DNA of 64,000 nt from JAGWRA01 sp963711505 (lineage in GTDB: Bacteria > Acidobacteriota > Vicinamibacteria > Vicinamibacterales > CAVVIG01): NCBI GenBank assembly GCA_963711505.1, contig CAVQEJ010000001.1, forward strand, positions 372,001 through 436,000, written 5' to 3'. A program made the translations under genes and the position numbers. The notes beneath the pieces are model-generated. The model saw nothing but the letters and a program-made list of their open reading frames with translations, searched no databases and was not told the origin of the DNA. Shown here in pieces: positions 52,232-61,259 of the stretch; the stretch's first letter is position 1; every line of letters starts with the position of its first letter.

Positions 52232-53953
52232 ATGAAGAGCGTACCTGCGGGCGTCGTCGGGCTGGTGTGCGGCTCGATCCTGCTGGTGGCCGCGCCGAGC
52301 CGGACGCCGGTGGCCAACGCGGCGATGGACGGGGAACCGTGCGGCCGTGAGGCACTGCTGGCGAAGGGTGCGAACGTGAACGCCGCGCAGGCGGACGGCA
52401 TGACGGCGCTGCACTGGGCCGCGCAGAGCGGCGACGCCGTGCTGGCGGCGGCGCTGTTGCACGCGGGTGCGCGGGCGGACGCCAAGACGCGCATCGGTGA
52501 GGTACACGCCGCTGGACATCGCGGCGAAGAACGGCCACGCGGCCGTCGTGGAGGCGCTGCTCAAAGGCGGGGCCAGAGCCAACGAGACGAACACGTACGG
52601 CACGACGCCGCTCATGCTGGCGGCGGCGTCCGGCAGTGCGGACGCGGTGACCGCCCTGCTGAACGCCGGGGCCGACGTCAACGCGAAGGAGTCGGTCAAG
52701 GGCGAGACCGCCTTGATGCTCGCGGCGGCGTTCGGCCGCGCCGACGCCGCCCGCGTGCTCCTGGCCGACGGGCCGACTGGCGGCCGGCGAGTCACTATGT
52801 CGATGGCGCAAGGTGGCGCCGCCGAACCTGAGCACCTCGCCGTATTCTGAGACCGACGGACAGGAGGCGGAGGGAGAAGGCGAGGGCACAGGCACCGTGG
52901 GTGTCGGAGGGCACCGCGCTCGTTCCGACCCCGACGGGCGCGCCCTGAAATATCCGCACCTGGTGGGGACCCAGGGTGGCTTGACGGCCCTGCTGTTTGC
53001 CTCCCGTCAGGGCTACACCGATACCGCCGAGACCCTGGTCAAGGCGGGCGCCGACGTCAACGAAGTCGACCCCGGGGACCACACCAGTCCTCTAATGATG
53101 GCGATCGTGAATGGCCACTTCGATCTGGCCGAAAAGCTGCTCGCCGCCGGGGCGGACACGATCTCGCCCAGATCAGCGGGCTGCCCCACTGTATGCGGTG
53201 CTGAATTGTGAATGGGGGCCGAAGTCCGACTACCCGCAGCCGACCGCGTACAAGCAGCAGACGACGAGCTATCTCACGCTGATGCAGCGATCTCCTGGCA
53301 CACGGTGCCAATCCAAACGCGCGGTTGAAGGAGAAGGTCTGGTACACGAGCTACAATCGCGACTACTCCGGACTGGACGAGAGTGGCGCCACGCCGTTCT
53401 GGCGGGCCGCGTGGCCGATGACGTGCCCGCGATGAAGATGTTGGTGGCGCACGGAGCGGATCCGGACGTCAGAACGAAGAATCCGGCCGGACCGGTGACG
53501 CTCTATCAGGAACCCGGATACGGATTGAACGTGGTGAAACACGGACTATTCGGGACTGCCGCCCGTGCTGAAGGGGGGGCCGGATATCCGCCCCTGCTCG
53601 CAGCGTCCGGCGAAGAATTCGGGTCGAGCCTGAGGCGGCAAGCTGCGCTGGTCTCCGGCTGGATGCTGCCCGCCGTCAGGGACCTCGTCGAGGTGCTCCA
53701 CGCCGATGTCAACGCCCGTGACGCCAAGGGCAACACGGCGCTGCACAACGCGGCGGCCCGTGGAGACAATGCGATGATTCTGTCTGGCGTGTCGAGGGGC
53801 GCCGACATCACGGCCGTGAATCGACGAGGGCAGACGGTGGCCGATATGGCAAACGGACCGTTTCAGCGGATCGACCCGTTTCCCGAGACGATTGCGCTCG
53901 CCGAGAAGCTGGGGGCCAAGCTCCTGCACAAGTGTGTTTCCTGCGGCGGATAG
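52232..53953 (+). CDS. Exported ankyrin-repeat protein of the DUF1592/DUF1552 cluster (frame breaks)
   Basis: About 574 codons: a signal peptide (VGLVCGSILLVAAPS), then ankyrin repeats such as DGMTALHWAAQSGDAVLAAA, YTPLDIAAKNGHAAVVEAL, GTTPLMLAAASGSADAVTAL and GETALMLAAAFGRADAARVL. Further repeats follow a middle break, with GNTALHNAAARGDNAMILSG near the end and a C-terminal HKCVSCGG pair of cysteines. Breaks lie near 52500, 52790, 53160-53200 and 53300. The third gene of this trio is commonly an ankyrin protein, presumably a scaffold for the exported complex. Confidence 0.8.
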
Positions 53954-53985
53954 GTCTTTCGTGGCCTTGACAAAGGACAGCGCTA

Positions 53986-54842
53986 TGAACGCACTTCGGA
54001 CGACGGTGGCGATCTGTGCGGGCGTGCTGGTGGCGACGGCCGGGATCGCGGGCGCCCCCGCGCGCAGCACCACCAAGGCGGCGAGATCGCGTGTTCAGAT
54101 TCAGTACATGACCTGGCCGGAGATCTACGACGCCATTCACAAGGACGGCAAGACGACCGTGCTCATCTTCAACGGCGGCACCGAGCAGCGCGGGCCGCAG
54201 TGCGTCCTTGCCGGCCATACGCTGGTCGCCGAGCGCGTGGCGACGCTCATCGCCGAGAAGCTGGGCGACGCCCTGTGGCACCCGTCCTGCCATTTCGCCG
54301 ACCGAGGTGACCGAGGCGCACCCGGGCGGCGTGGCGATGTCACCCGAGCTCTTCAAGGAGGTCAACGCCGCGGTCGTCGACAGCATGGTGAAGAACGGCT
54401 TCAAGAACATCATCCTGATGGGCAATCACGGCGGCGGTCAGAAGCAGCTCGGCGAGCTGGCGACGGAGAAGGACGCGCAGTACGCGCCGCAGGGTGTGCA
54501 CGTGTTCTACTGTACCGGCAACTACACGACGGCCAAGAAGGAGTTCGACGACTATCTGACGGCGCATCACCTGCCGCTCAGCAGTCATGGCGGCATTGCG
54601 GATACATCGGAGCTGATGTACCTGGGCGGCGCGAAGTACGTCCGCACGGACAAGATCACCTTCGGGGACCCGATGCCGAAGCGCGGTCAGCGCCCGGTAC
54701 ACAAGATCGACAATGGCATTACCGGCGACGCACGTGGGTCGTCGGCGGCACTGGCAAGATTCAGATCGATATGAAAGTGGATGCTGCAGTCAAGCAGATT
54801 CGCCGCTTCGTGAGCGGCGCCGCCTCGATGCAGCACCAGTAG
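53986..54842 (+). CDS. Creatininase-family amidohydrolase, exported (frame breaks near 54300 and 54730)
   Basis: About 285 codons with an N-terminal export signal (TVAICAGVLVATAGIAGAPA). The family motifs appear as VLIFNGGTEQRGPQCVLAGH and ILMGNHGGGQKQL, then SSHGGIADTSELMYLGG. After a second break it reads WVVGGTGKIQIDMKVDAAVK to the stop. In the common motif EQHGPH the first histidine is a metal ligand; here it reads EQRGPQ, so metal binding may differ. AAAGGAC precedes the ATG. It follows the ankyrin gene by 32 bases and may be co-transcribed. Confidence 0.75.
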
Positions 54843-54851
54843 GACTCAAAG

Positions 54852-54890
54852 CCGGGGGAGTCGGGCGCAGCCGTCGCCAGCCTCCCCCGG
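54852..54890 (+). terminator. Possible terminator after the creatininase gene
   Basis: CCGGGGGAG at 54852-54860 pairs perfectly with CTCCCCCGG at 54882-54890, ten bases after the stop. The loop is about 21 bases and only a weak pyrimidine tract follows, so this is a moderate candidate. Confidence 0.5.
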
Positions 54891-55222
54891 GATTCCCTCA
54901 GCCCGCGCGTTTCCCCACCGGCCATTCTCGCCTCATGCCTGCATCCGCCGTGGTTCTTCAAACTTTCTGCTATCTGTCTTCCCGGATTTCTGTCGCAATT
55001 CGACGAAAGGGCCGTGCGCAATTCACGAAATTGGATTTGATTGCGCTCAGAACGGTCACAGAAACATCCACCAACAATTAATCACAATCGCGCCATAGAC
55101 GCTTGGAAGTCCGGGTGTTATGGTCCCTTGAACAAATTCATATCCCGAGTGTTCTTCTCGCTCTCGCCGTCGGTGACGTGGCGGGCAACCGGAATGCTTG
55201 TCCTTGGAGGGGGAGGTGCCGG
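54891..55222 (+). other. Intergenic leader of the receptor gene
   Basis: About 330 bases with no supported gene, relatively AT-rich between 54940 and 55140. It ends with the purine-rich GGAGGGGGAGGTG at 55206-55218, an unusually long ribosome binding region just before the ATG at 55223. Confidence 0.4.
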
Positions 55223-58133
55223 ATGAAGATGTGGAAGACGTTCGTGTGGCTGACAGCACTGGTGTTGGCGGCCTGGCTCGCGCCATCGGCGGCGCGTGCG
55301 CAGAGTTCGTCAGCGAGCCTGGTCGGCAAGGTAACTGACACGTCGGGCGCGGTATGCCAGGTGTGACGGTGACGGCGACGAGTCCCCGCGCTGCAGGTTG
55401 GACAGAAGACGACGGTGACAGGTGTCGACGGCACTTATCGGCTCGTCAACCTGCCGGTCGGCGATTAATCGTCAAGTTCGAGCTGCAGGGGTTTCAAGCC
55501 TACGTGCGGCAGGGCATCCACCTGACCGTCGGGTTCACGGGCCGTATCGACGCGGAGATGAAGGTCGGCGCGGTCAGCGAGTCGGTGACAGTCAGCGGCG
55601 AGAGTCCGGTGATCGACACGGTCAACACGACGTCGAGCACGACGTTCCAGCAGCAGGTGCTGCAGACGACGCCGAAAGGCCGTGGGATGTGGCAGATCTA
55701 CGGTCTGGCGGCCGGGGTGAGCACGTCCGGGACGCCTGACGTCGGTGACAGTGAGATCGGGAGTCGCGGAGACATCCAGGTGTACGGGGTGGCGCAGCAG
55801 GCGACCATCAACGTCAACGGGATCAATCGGTGACGTTCGACGGTCCCGGGTTCAGTTCGGCGCAGTACATCAACTCCTTCCCGATGAATCAGATCAAGGT
55901 GACCGCCAGCGGCGCGAATCCCGAATTCGGCCCGCCGGGTGCGGCCGTGCAGGTCGAGATGAAGAGCGGGGCGAACGCGTTTCACGGGAACTACGAGGGG
56001 GCGTTCGAAACCCCGGGCATGCAGAGCAACAACATCACGCCGGCGCTGAAGGCGCAGGGGCTGAAAGTCACCAACCCGCTCGACCATTACAACGACGCGG
56101 CCGGCGACCTCGGCGGGCGCATCATCCGCGACAAGCTGTGGTTCTACGGCGGGGCGTCGCACCAGTCGGAGGGGATCGGGATCGCCGGCTTCGCGAAGTC
56201 GCCGGGCCCGGACGGGATGTATCTGACCGCCGATGAGTGCCGGGTATCCGGACGTTCACGATGCACGACTACTTCGGCAAGGTATCGGCGCAGCCGTGGA
56301 AGGCGACGCATTTGAACGGATCGATAATCAAGTGGGCGAAGGATGCCTTGGGCTGGCGCGGCTCGCGGCTCCGCCCGGCGGAAGCTGCGGATCACGAGGT
56401 GCTGCCGGGACAGGACTGGCGAGCGGAGGTGCAGAGCGTCCCGAACGACTCGATTATGCTCGACGCCTATCTGGGTATCGGGATTACAACGATCCAATAC
56501 ACGCCGATGGTGCCATCCGCGGAGGTGGCAGGTAATCCGAGCCGCTACGAAATCAGCACCGGCCTCTACACGGGGCCGGACGTTCAGTTTCCGAGGAAGT
56601 GCGACGACCACTATGAATCGCACGAGACCGTCACCTATCTGCCGAAGGGGCGCTTCCTCGGCGGGCGCCACCAGATCAAGGGCGGCCTGATCTTCACGAT
56701 CGAGGGGGGAGGCTCGGGCTACCCGTCGAACGTCGCGGGCGACTACCAGCTGCGCTTCCTGAACGGGGCGCCGAACTCGATCGACATCTACAATCACCCG
56801 ACCTCGCCGGTGAACGACATGCGCAGCCAAGCGCTGTTCGCGATGGATACCTGGACGATGAGTCGGCTGACGTTCAATCTGGGCGTCCGATGGGAGCGTT
56901 ATCACGCCTGGTATCCGAACCAGTCGCGCGTGGCCGGGACGTTCTCCATCTTCCCGGCCCAGACGTTCCAGGCGCAGAATGTCCTGACCTGGACGCGGGC
57001 CGTGCCGCGCCTGGGGATCGACTGGGACATCTTCGGCAACGGCAAGACCGTCTTCAAGGCGACGTTCGGCGAGTACTCGAACCAGCCGGGCTACAACTTC
57101 GCCGAGAACTACAATCCGAACGCCCGAGCCATCTCACGGTATCGCTGGCACGATCTCAACGGGAACGGCAACTATGATCCCGGCGAGGTCAACCTCGATC
57201 CGAACGGCCCGGACTTCATTAGTGCGAGCGGCGGCGTGAGCCAGCTCGTCAATCCGAGCCTCCAGCAGCCGCACGAGTTCGAAGCCATGGTCGAGCTCGA
57301 TCGTCAGCTGGTGGCCAACACGGCGGTGAGCCTGGTGTGGGTTCGCAAGGAGATGATCAACGAGTTCGACAACGGCTCCTGCCCGGACGGCTACTCCTGC
57401 TCGTCGACGCGCAACGTCGCGCGGCCCGCGTCGCTGTACCACCCGTGCCGATCTCCGTCATCGACCCGGGGCCGGACGGCATCGTGGGGACGGCTGACGA
57501 CGGCGGTCCGATGACGATCTACACGTATCCGGCGCAGTACGCCGGCGGCGCGTTCAACCAGACGATGTTCGTCAACCGGCCCAGCAACCGGCCGGACATC
57601 TACAACACCATCGAGGGAACGTTCACCAAGCGGTACTCGAACCGCTGGAACATGCTCGCGTCGTTCGGCGCGACCAAGAACCACGCCTGGATGCCGCTGG
57701 CGGCGCTGCCGCAGACGCCGAACGATACGCTGTTCCCGATGGACAACACCTGGAACTGGCACGCCCGGATGACCGGCAGCTACATGCTGCCGTACCAGGT
57801 CGAGGTATCGGGCACGCTGCTGGCGTAACTCCGGCCAGCACTACGCTCGCACGGTGACTTTCGGCCACGTCCCGCAGGTCAACACCGTGACGGTGCGCGC
57901 GGAACCGTTCGGCACCGAGCAGCTGCCGACGTTCTCGACGGTCAACTTCCGCGTGAGCAAGAATCGTGTCGCTCGGCGGCTCGCGGAAGCTCAGCGTCAT
58001 CTTCGACGCGTTCAACCTCCTCAACAACAGCGCCCAGACGGCGGGGGCCTTCCTCTCGGGCCGCGCCTACGGATTCGCGACCGACCTGCTGCCCGCGCGG
58101 GTCCTTCGCCTCGGAGGGCGGTTCACCTTCTGA
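55223..58133 (+). CDS. TonB-dependent receptor, Oar-like (many frame breaks)
   Basis: About 970 codons. It has a signal peptide (WLTALVLAAWLAPSAARAQS), a carboxypeptidase-regulatory-like domain (GKVTDTSGA, then PGVTVTATSP, FELQGFQAYVRQGIHLTVGF), and a plug with VNTTSSTTFQQQVLQTTPKG and YINSFPMNQIKVTASGANPE. The barrel contains ELDRQLVANTAVSLVWVRKE and ends RVLRLGGRFTF, an aromatic insertion signal. Breaks occur near 55360, 55400, 55470, 55830, 56235, 57445, 57830 and 57970. It is the last gene of the plus-strand block that starts with the DUF1592 cytochrome. Confidence 0.8.
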
Positions 58134-58182
58134 GGCCGTCTCGTCCCAGGATGTCGGGCGGGACGACGGGGTGACCGGGAGG

Positions 58183-58222
58183 GGCGAACGTCGGCGGAGA
58201 TCTCCGCCGGCGTTCGCCTTCT
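58183..58222 (+). terminator. Terminator after the receptor gene
   Basis: GGCGAACG at 58183-58190 and CGTTCGCC at 58211-58218, with CGGCGGA and TCCGCCG inside, make a stem of about 16 pairs around a tetraloop-like centre. It is followed by TTCTCC. The position 50 bases after the stop fits a transcription terminator. Confidence 0.7.
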
Positions 58223-58360
58223 CCAACCGCGGCGCTCCGAGACACCCGCTTGGCTCGTGCTCTGGCGTTCAATCGGCTCTGTGAAAGGGGGCGGTCCGGC
58301 CGCTCAGGCGCAACCGACACGAATTTCTGGCAAGGTGATGACCTTGAGGCGAGAATTCCG

Positions 58361-58737
58361 ATGAAGGCGTGCGTGATGCTACGGCGCGGACACCACCGGC
58401 GTGGAGCTCTTGCCCTCTCGTACGTCAGTCTCGCGGCGATGCTGCTTCTGGGCGCGGCGGCGTGCGCCGGACGCGGAGGCCCTGGGACCGCGGCCTCGAT
58501 GATGAGCTGGCGAATCCAAGGGGAGTGGCGGGGCGCGCCGACATCGAGCCCACGCAACCCGAGCGCGATGTCTTCGCCTGCCTGTCGGCGCAACTGAAGC
58601 AACGGGAGGACGCGCTCGCGCAGATTCGGAAGGCCGAGTGGAGGCCGCTTGCAGCGTCGCCGCCGCGCGGTGCGCAGAAGGAATTGATCGCTGCGCCGCT
58701 CCGGCAGCCGCCCGCGTCCTCGACTCGGACTGGCTGA
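58361..58737 (+). CDS. Small predicted lipoprotein (frame break near 58495)
   Basis: About 125 codons. It starts MKACVMLRRGHHRRGALA, continues with a hydrophobic run and a lipobox-like LGAAACAG, then after a break at about 58495 reads DDELANPRGVAGRADIEPTQ and RDVFACLSAQLKQREDALAQ to TAG-type ending SSTRTG. The mature part is polar and helical. I do not recognise a family. It precedes the molybdoenzyme gene by 31 bases in the same direction. Confidence 0.5.
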
Positions 58738-58768
58738 TACAATCTGAACCTCGCTGAGGATTGTCGAC

Positions 58769-59977
58769 ATGCATGAACCTGCGTTCGTCGGGGCCGAAGC
58801 GGAAGCCGATGGTGGTTGGACGCGACGCCGGCTTCTCTCCGTGCTGTGTCTGACTGGTGGGGCCCTCGCGTGTGGCGTCGGCCGAGCGTGGCCGGACGCG
58901 CTGGCGACCGGCCCCGGGTATCGATTCGCCACGGGCAAGCGCCTGGGCACGATCGCCTTTACAGGCGAGGGTGACCCACCCATGGGCGCTCCCTTCGGCG
59001 CGGAGCTCGACGGCCGCCTCGTCACCGATCTCGTGAAGCTGCCGTGGGACGGCAAGACCGTGCCGACGAAGGACTTCTACATTCGCACGCGGGCCTCGCG
59101 GCTTCTCGACCCGCGGAAACCATGGCAGATACGTTTGGGGGATGGTGAGTCAGCTGCCGCCCTCGGCATCGATGAGTTGCGCCACCAGGCGAGGTCCATG
59201 GGCGTGCACGTCATGGAGTGTTCGGGAAACTCCAAGGCGAGACGGTTTGGCCTGCTGAGCGCCGCCGACTGGCGGGGCGTTCCGCTGCTCGAGGTGCTCG
59301 ACCGCCTGCCGAAACCAAAGCAGCCGTCTCGAATCCTGGTCTCGGGCTTCGACACATACGTCGCCCAATCGAGAGGATCGGTTCCCGGAGCCAGTTGGCT
59401 GTTCGCTCGTGACGAGATCGAACGCGCCGGGGCGTTCCTGGCCACGGAAATGAGCGGCGCTCCGCTGCCGGCGGATCATGGCGCGCCAGTGCGCCTGGTG
59501 GTGCCCGACTGGTACGGGTGCAGCTGCATCAAGTGGGTCAAGGCGATCGGGTGGGTGCCGGAGGATACGGCCTCCACGTCCCAGATGCTCGAGTACGGGG
59601 GGCGCACGGGGCAGAAGGGCAATCCCGCGCTGGCCCGGGACTATGCGCCGGCGGCGATGGATCCGGCCGCGATGCCCGTTCGCGTGGAGCAGTGGCTGGT
59701 GGCCGGCAGGATCAGGTACTGGTCGTCGGCATCCTCTGGGGCCATGCGAGCCAGGTCGAACGACTGGAGATTCAGTTCAACACCGACCAGCCGTTCGAGG
59801 CTGTCCCCACCCTCACCGCGGCGCAAGGCGATTCCTGGCGGTTCTGGGCGTGCCCGTGGAACCCGGGCAGCCCGGGCGCTTACGCAATTCGCCTGCGTGT
59901 CGCCCAACCACACCTGCAGACGCGCCGGCTGGATGTCGGCCGCTACGTTCGTTCGGTGCAGAATCACGCAGGTCTAA
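58769..59977 (+). CDS. Sulfite-oxidase-type molybdopterin oxidoreductase, exported (compensating frame breaks)
   Basis: About 402 residues. A twin-arginine-like signal (WTRRRLLSVLCLTGGALA) is followed by the SUOX-fold molybdopterin domain. The molybdenum-ligand cysteine is in HVMECSGNSKARRFG (Cys151), followed by DWRGVPLLEVLDRL and VRLVVPDWYGCSCIKWVKAI, the conserved substrate/cofactor segments. One base seems missing at about 59710 and one extra at about 59965. Reading between them in the second frame gives VVGILWGHASQVERLEIQFN, and the end then reads VRSVQITQV. The substrate could be sulfite or an organic sulfoxide; no cytochrome gene is adjacent. Confidence 0.85.
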   Translation: MHEPAFVGAEAEADGGWTRRRLLSVLCLTGGALACGVGRAWPDALATGPGYRFATGKRLGTIAFTGEGDPPMGAPFGAELDGRLVTDLVKLPWDGKTVPTKDFYIRTRASRLLDPRKPWQIRLGDGESAAALGIDELRHQARSMGVHVMECSGNSKARRFGLLSAADWRGVPLLEVLDRLPKPKQPSRILVSGFDTYVAQSRGSVPGASWLFARDEIERAGAFLATEMSGAPLPADHGAPVRLVVPDWYGCSCIKWVKAIGWVPEDTASTSQMLEYGGRTGQKGNPALARDYAPAAMDPAAMPVRVEQWLVAGRIRYWSSASSGAMRARSNDWRFSSTPTSRSRLSPPSPRRKAIPGGSGRARGTRAARALTQFACVSPNHTCRRAGWMSAATFVRCRITQV

Positions 59978-60473
59978 TTCAGTCCGTCCGAGCTCTGACG
60001 ACATGGACCGCGTCTGCCGCGCCGGCGCGCAGTCGATTCCGTGTCCGGCCTGACAAGTCAACGCTCCGAGCCGCGTACCCTCAACGAACACCTGAACCTG
60101 ATTCCAGGGGCCGGTCGTGCGAAGAGCAACGCCGGCCCTTCGTGTCTCTGCGCATGGCCTCCGTCTCTCTTGCCGGCCGCGATCATGCCGAACGGTCAGG
60201 ACGACGTGAGGGCGTTCCAGGACGCGGTGCGCTCGTGAAGAACTGGATGACGTCAAAGGACATGGTGATGACTTGGAAGTGCAGAATTGGGTTGCTGCAT
60301 CCCAGGTCCCGGATTGCGCGGACACGTGTCGGCGGAAATTGTCTCGACCACGCGTCGGGGCTGCCGCCCTCGACATGCGATCAAATTCTCATTGCGGCTC
60401 GAATCCGTTGTCGATGGAAATATGATGGAAAAGCCCTGATTGCAAATGCGTTAGCGGCGGCCTGGCAGCCTGG
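59978..60473. other. Intergenic region without a supported gene
   Basis: About 500 bases between convergent genes. Open frames exist on both strands but none shows a family pattern, a ribosome binding site or third-position bias that convinces me. GC content is lower near 60260-60470. Confidence 0.4.
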
Positions 60474-61256
60474 CTACTTCCCGGCGAGCGCCTTCTGGAT
60501 CTGCGCGTTGAACACGGCGTACGGCTGCGCGCCGACGACGCGGACTCCCTCGATTCCCTTGGCGGAGGTCCGGCCGATGATGAACGTCGGCGTCCCCGAC
60601 ACGCCCGCCTCCGCCCCCTCCTGCTGGTCCTTCGCGATCTGTCCGGCGTACTTGTCCGCGGCGACGCACGCATGGAACCGCGTGAGGTTCAGCTTCAGGT
60701 CCTTCGCGAAGGTGTCGAAGATGGTGGGCGTGAGGTGCGCGTTGTTCACGAAGATCGTGTGGCGCATCTGCCAGAACTGTCCCTGCTCGCCCGCGCACTG
60801 CGCCGCCTCGGCGGCCTGCATGGCATAGGGATGGATGCTGAGCGGGAAGTCGAGGCTGATGTACCGCACCTTGCCGGTCTCGATGTAGTTCTTCAGGATC
60901 TGCTCGAACGCCGTCGTGTGGAACTGCCGGCAGAACGGGCACTCCAGGTCGGTGAACTCCACCATTGTCACCGGCGCGTTCGGCTGCCCCATCATGTAGC
61001 CCGAGATCGAGGGCAGCGTGACGTTCGCGCTCGGCGGCGCCTGCGGTGCCGGCTGCGGCCGCGTCAACTGCTGCAGCAGCATCCGGATCTGCTTCAGCTC
61101 CTGGATCATCTCGTCGGCCTGCTGCCGGGTGATGGTCTGCTGGCCGCTATCGGCGGTGGCCGGCCCGGCGGCCTGCGCGAGCGGCACGGCGGCGGCCAGG
61201 CCGGCGATGACGGCGACGAGCGAGAGACGGACGAGGAGCTTGCGCATGACGTTCAT
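60474..61256 (-). CDS. DsbA-family thiol:disulfide oxidoreductase, exported
   Basis: A 260-residue protein. It has a signal peptide cleaved near residue 29 (AVPLAQA), a short helical, probably coiled-coil segment (about 41-66, QQADEMIQELKQIRMLLQQL), a proline-rich linker, then a DsbA-like thioredoxin fold with the active-site pair CPFC (Cys106, Cys109) in VEFTDLECPFCRQFH. The cis-proline loop is GVSGTPTFIIGR. Such enzymes insert disulfides into exported proteins. The ATG lies only three bases after the stop of the cysteine-rich mosaic gene, so the two are co-translated; that protein is the likely client (inference). Confidence 0.9.
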   Translation of the reverse strand: MNVMRKLLVRLSLVAVIAGLAAAVPLAQAAGPATADSGQQTITRQQADEMIQELKQIRMLLQQLTRPQPAPQAPPSANVTLPSISGYMMGQPNAPVTMVEFTDLECPFCRQFHTTAFEQILKNYIETGKVRYISLDFPLSIHPYAMQAAEAAQCAGEQGQFWQMRHTIFVNNAHLTPTIFDTFAKDLKLNLTRFHACVAADKYAGQIAKDQQEGAEAGVSGTPTFIIGRTSAKGIEGVRVVGAQPYAVFNAQIQKALAGK

Positions 61257-61259
61257 TGT

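Noticed and set aside
33260..58133. Programmed frameshifting or mass pseudogenes
   Set aside because: Breaks lack slippery heptamers, fall at arbitrary points in many unrelated genes, and mostly resolve as one extra base; sequence error explains them better.
59813..60376. A 187-codon minus-strand protein in the 60 kb gap
   Set aside because: Half of it is antisense to the molybdoenzyme gene, and the rest shows no family pattern or ribosome binding site.
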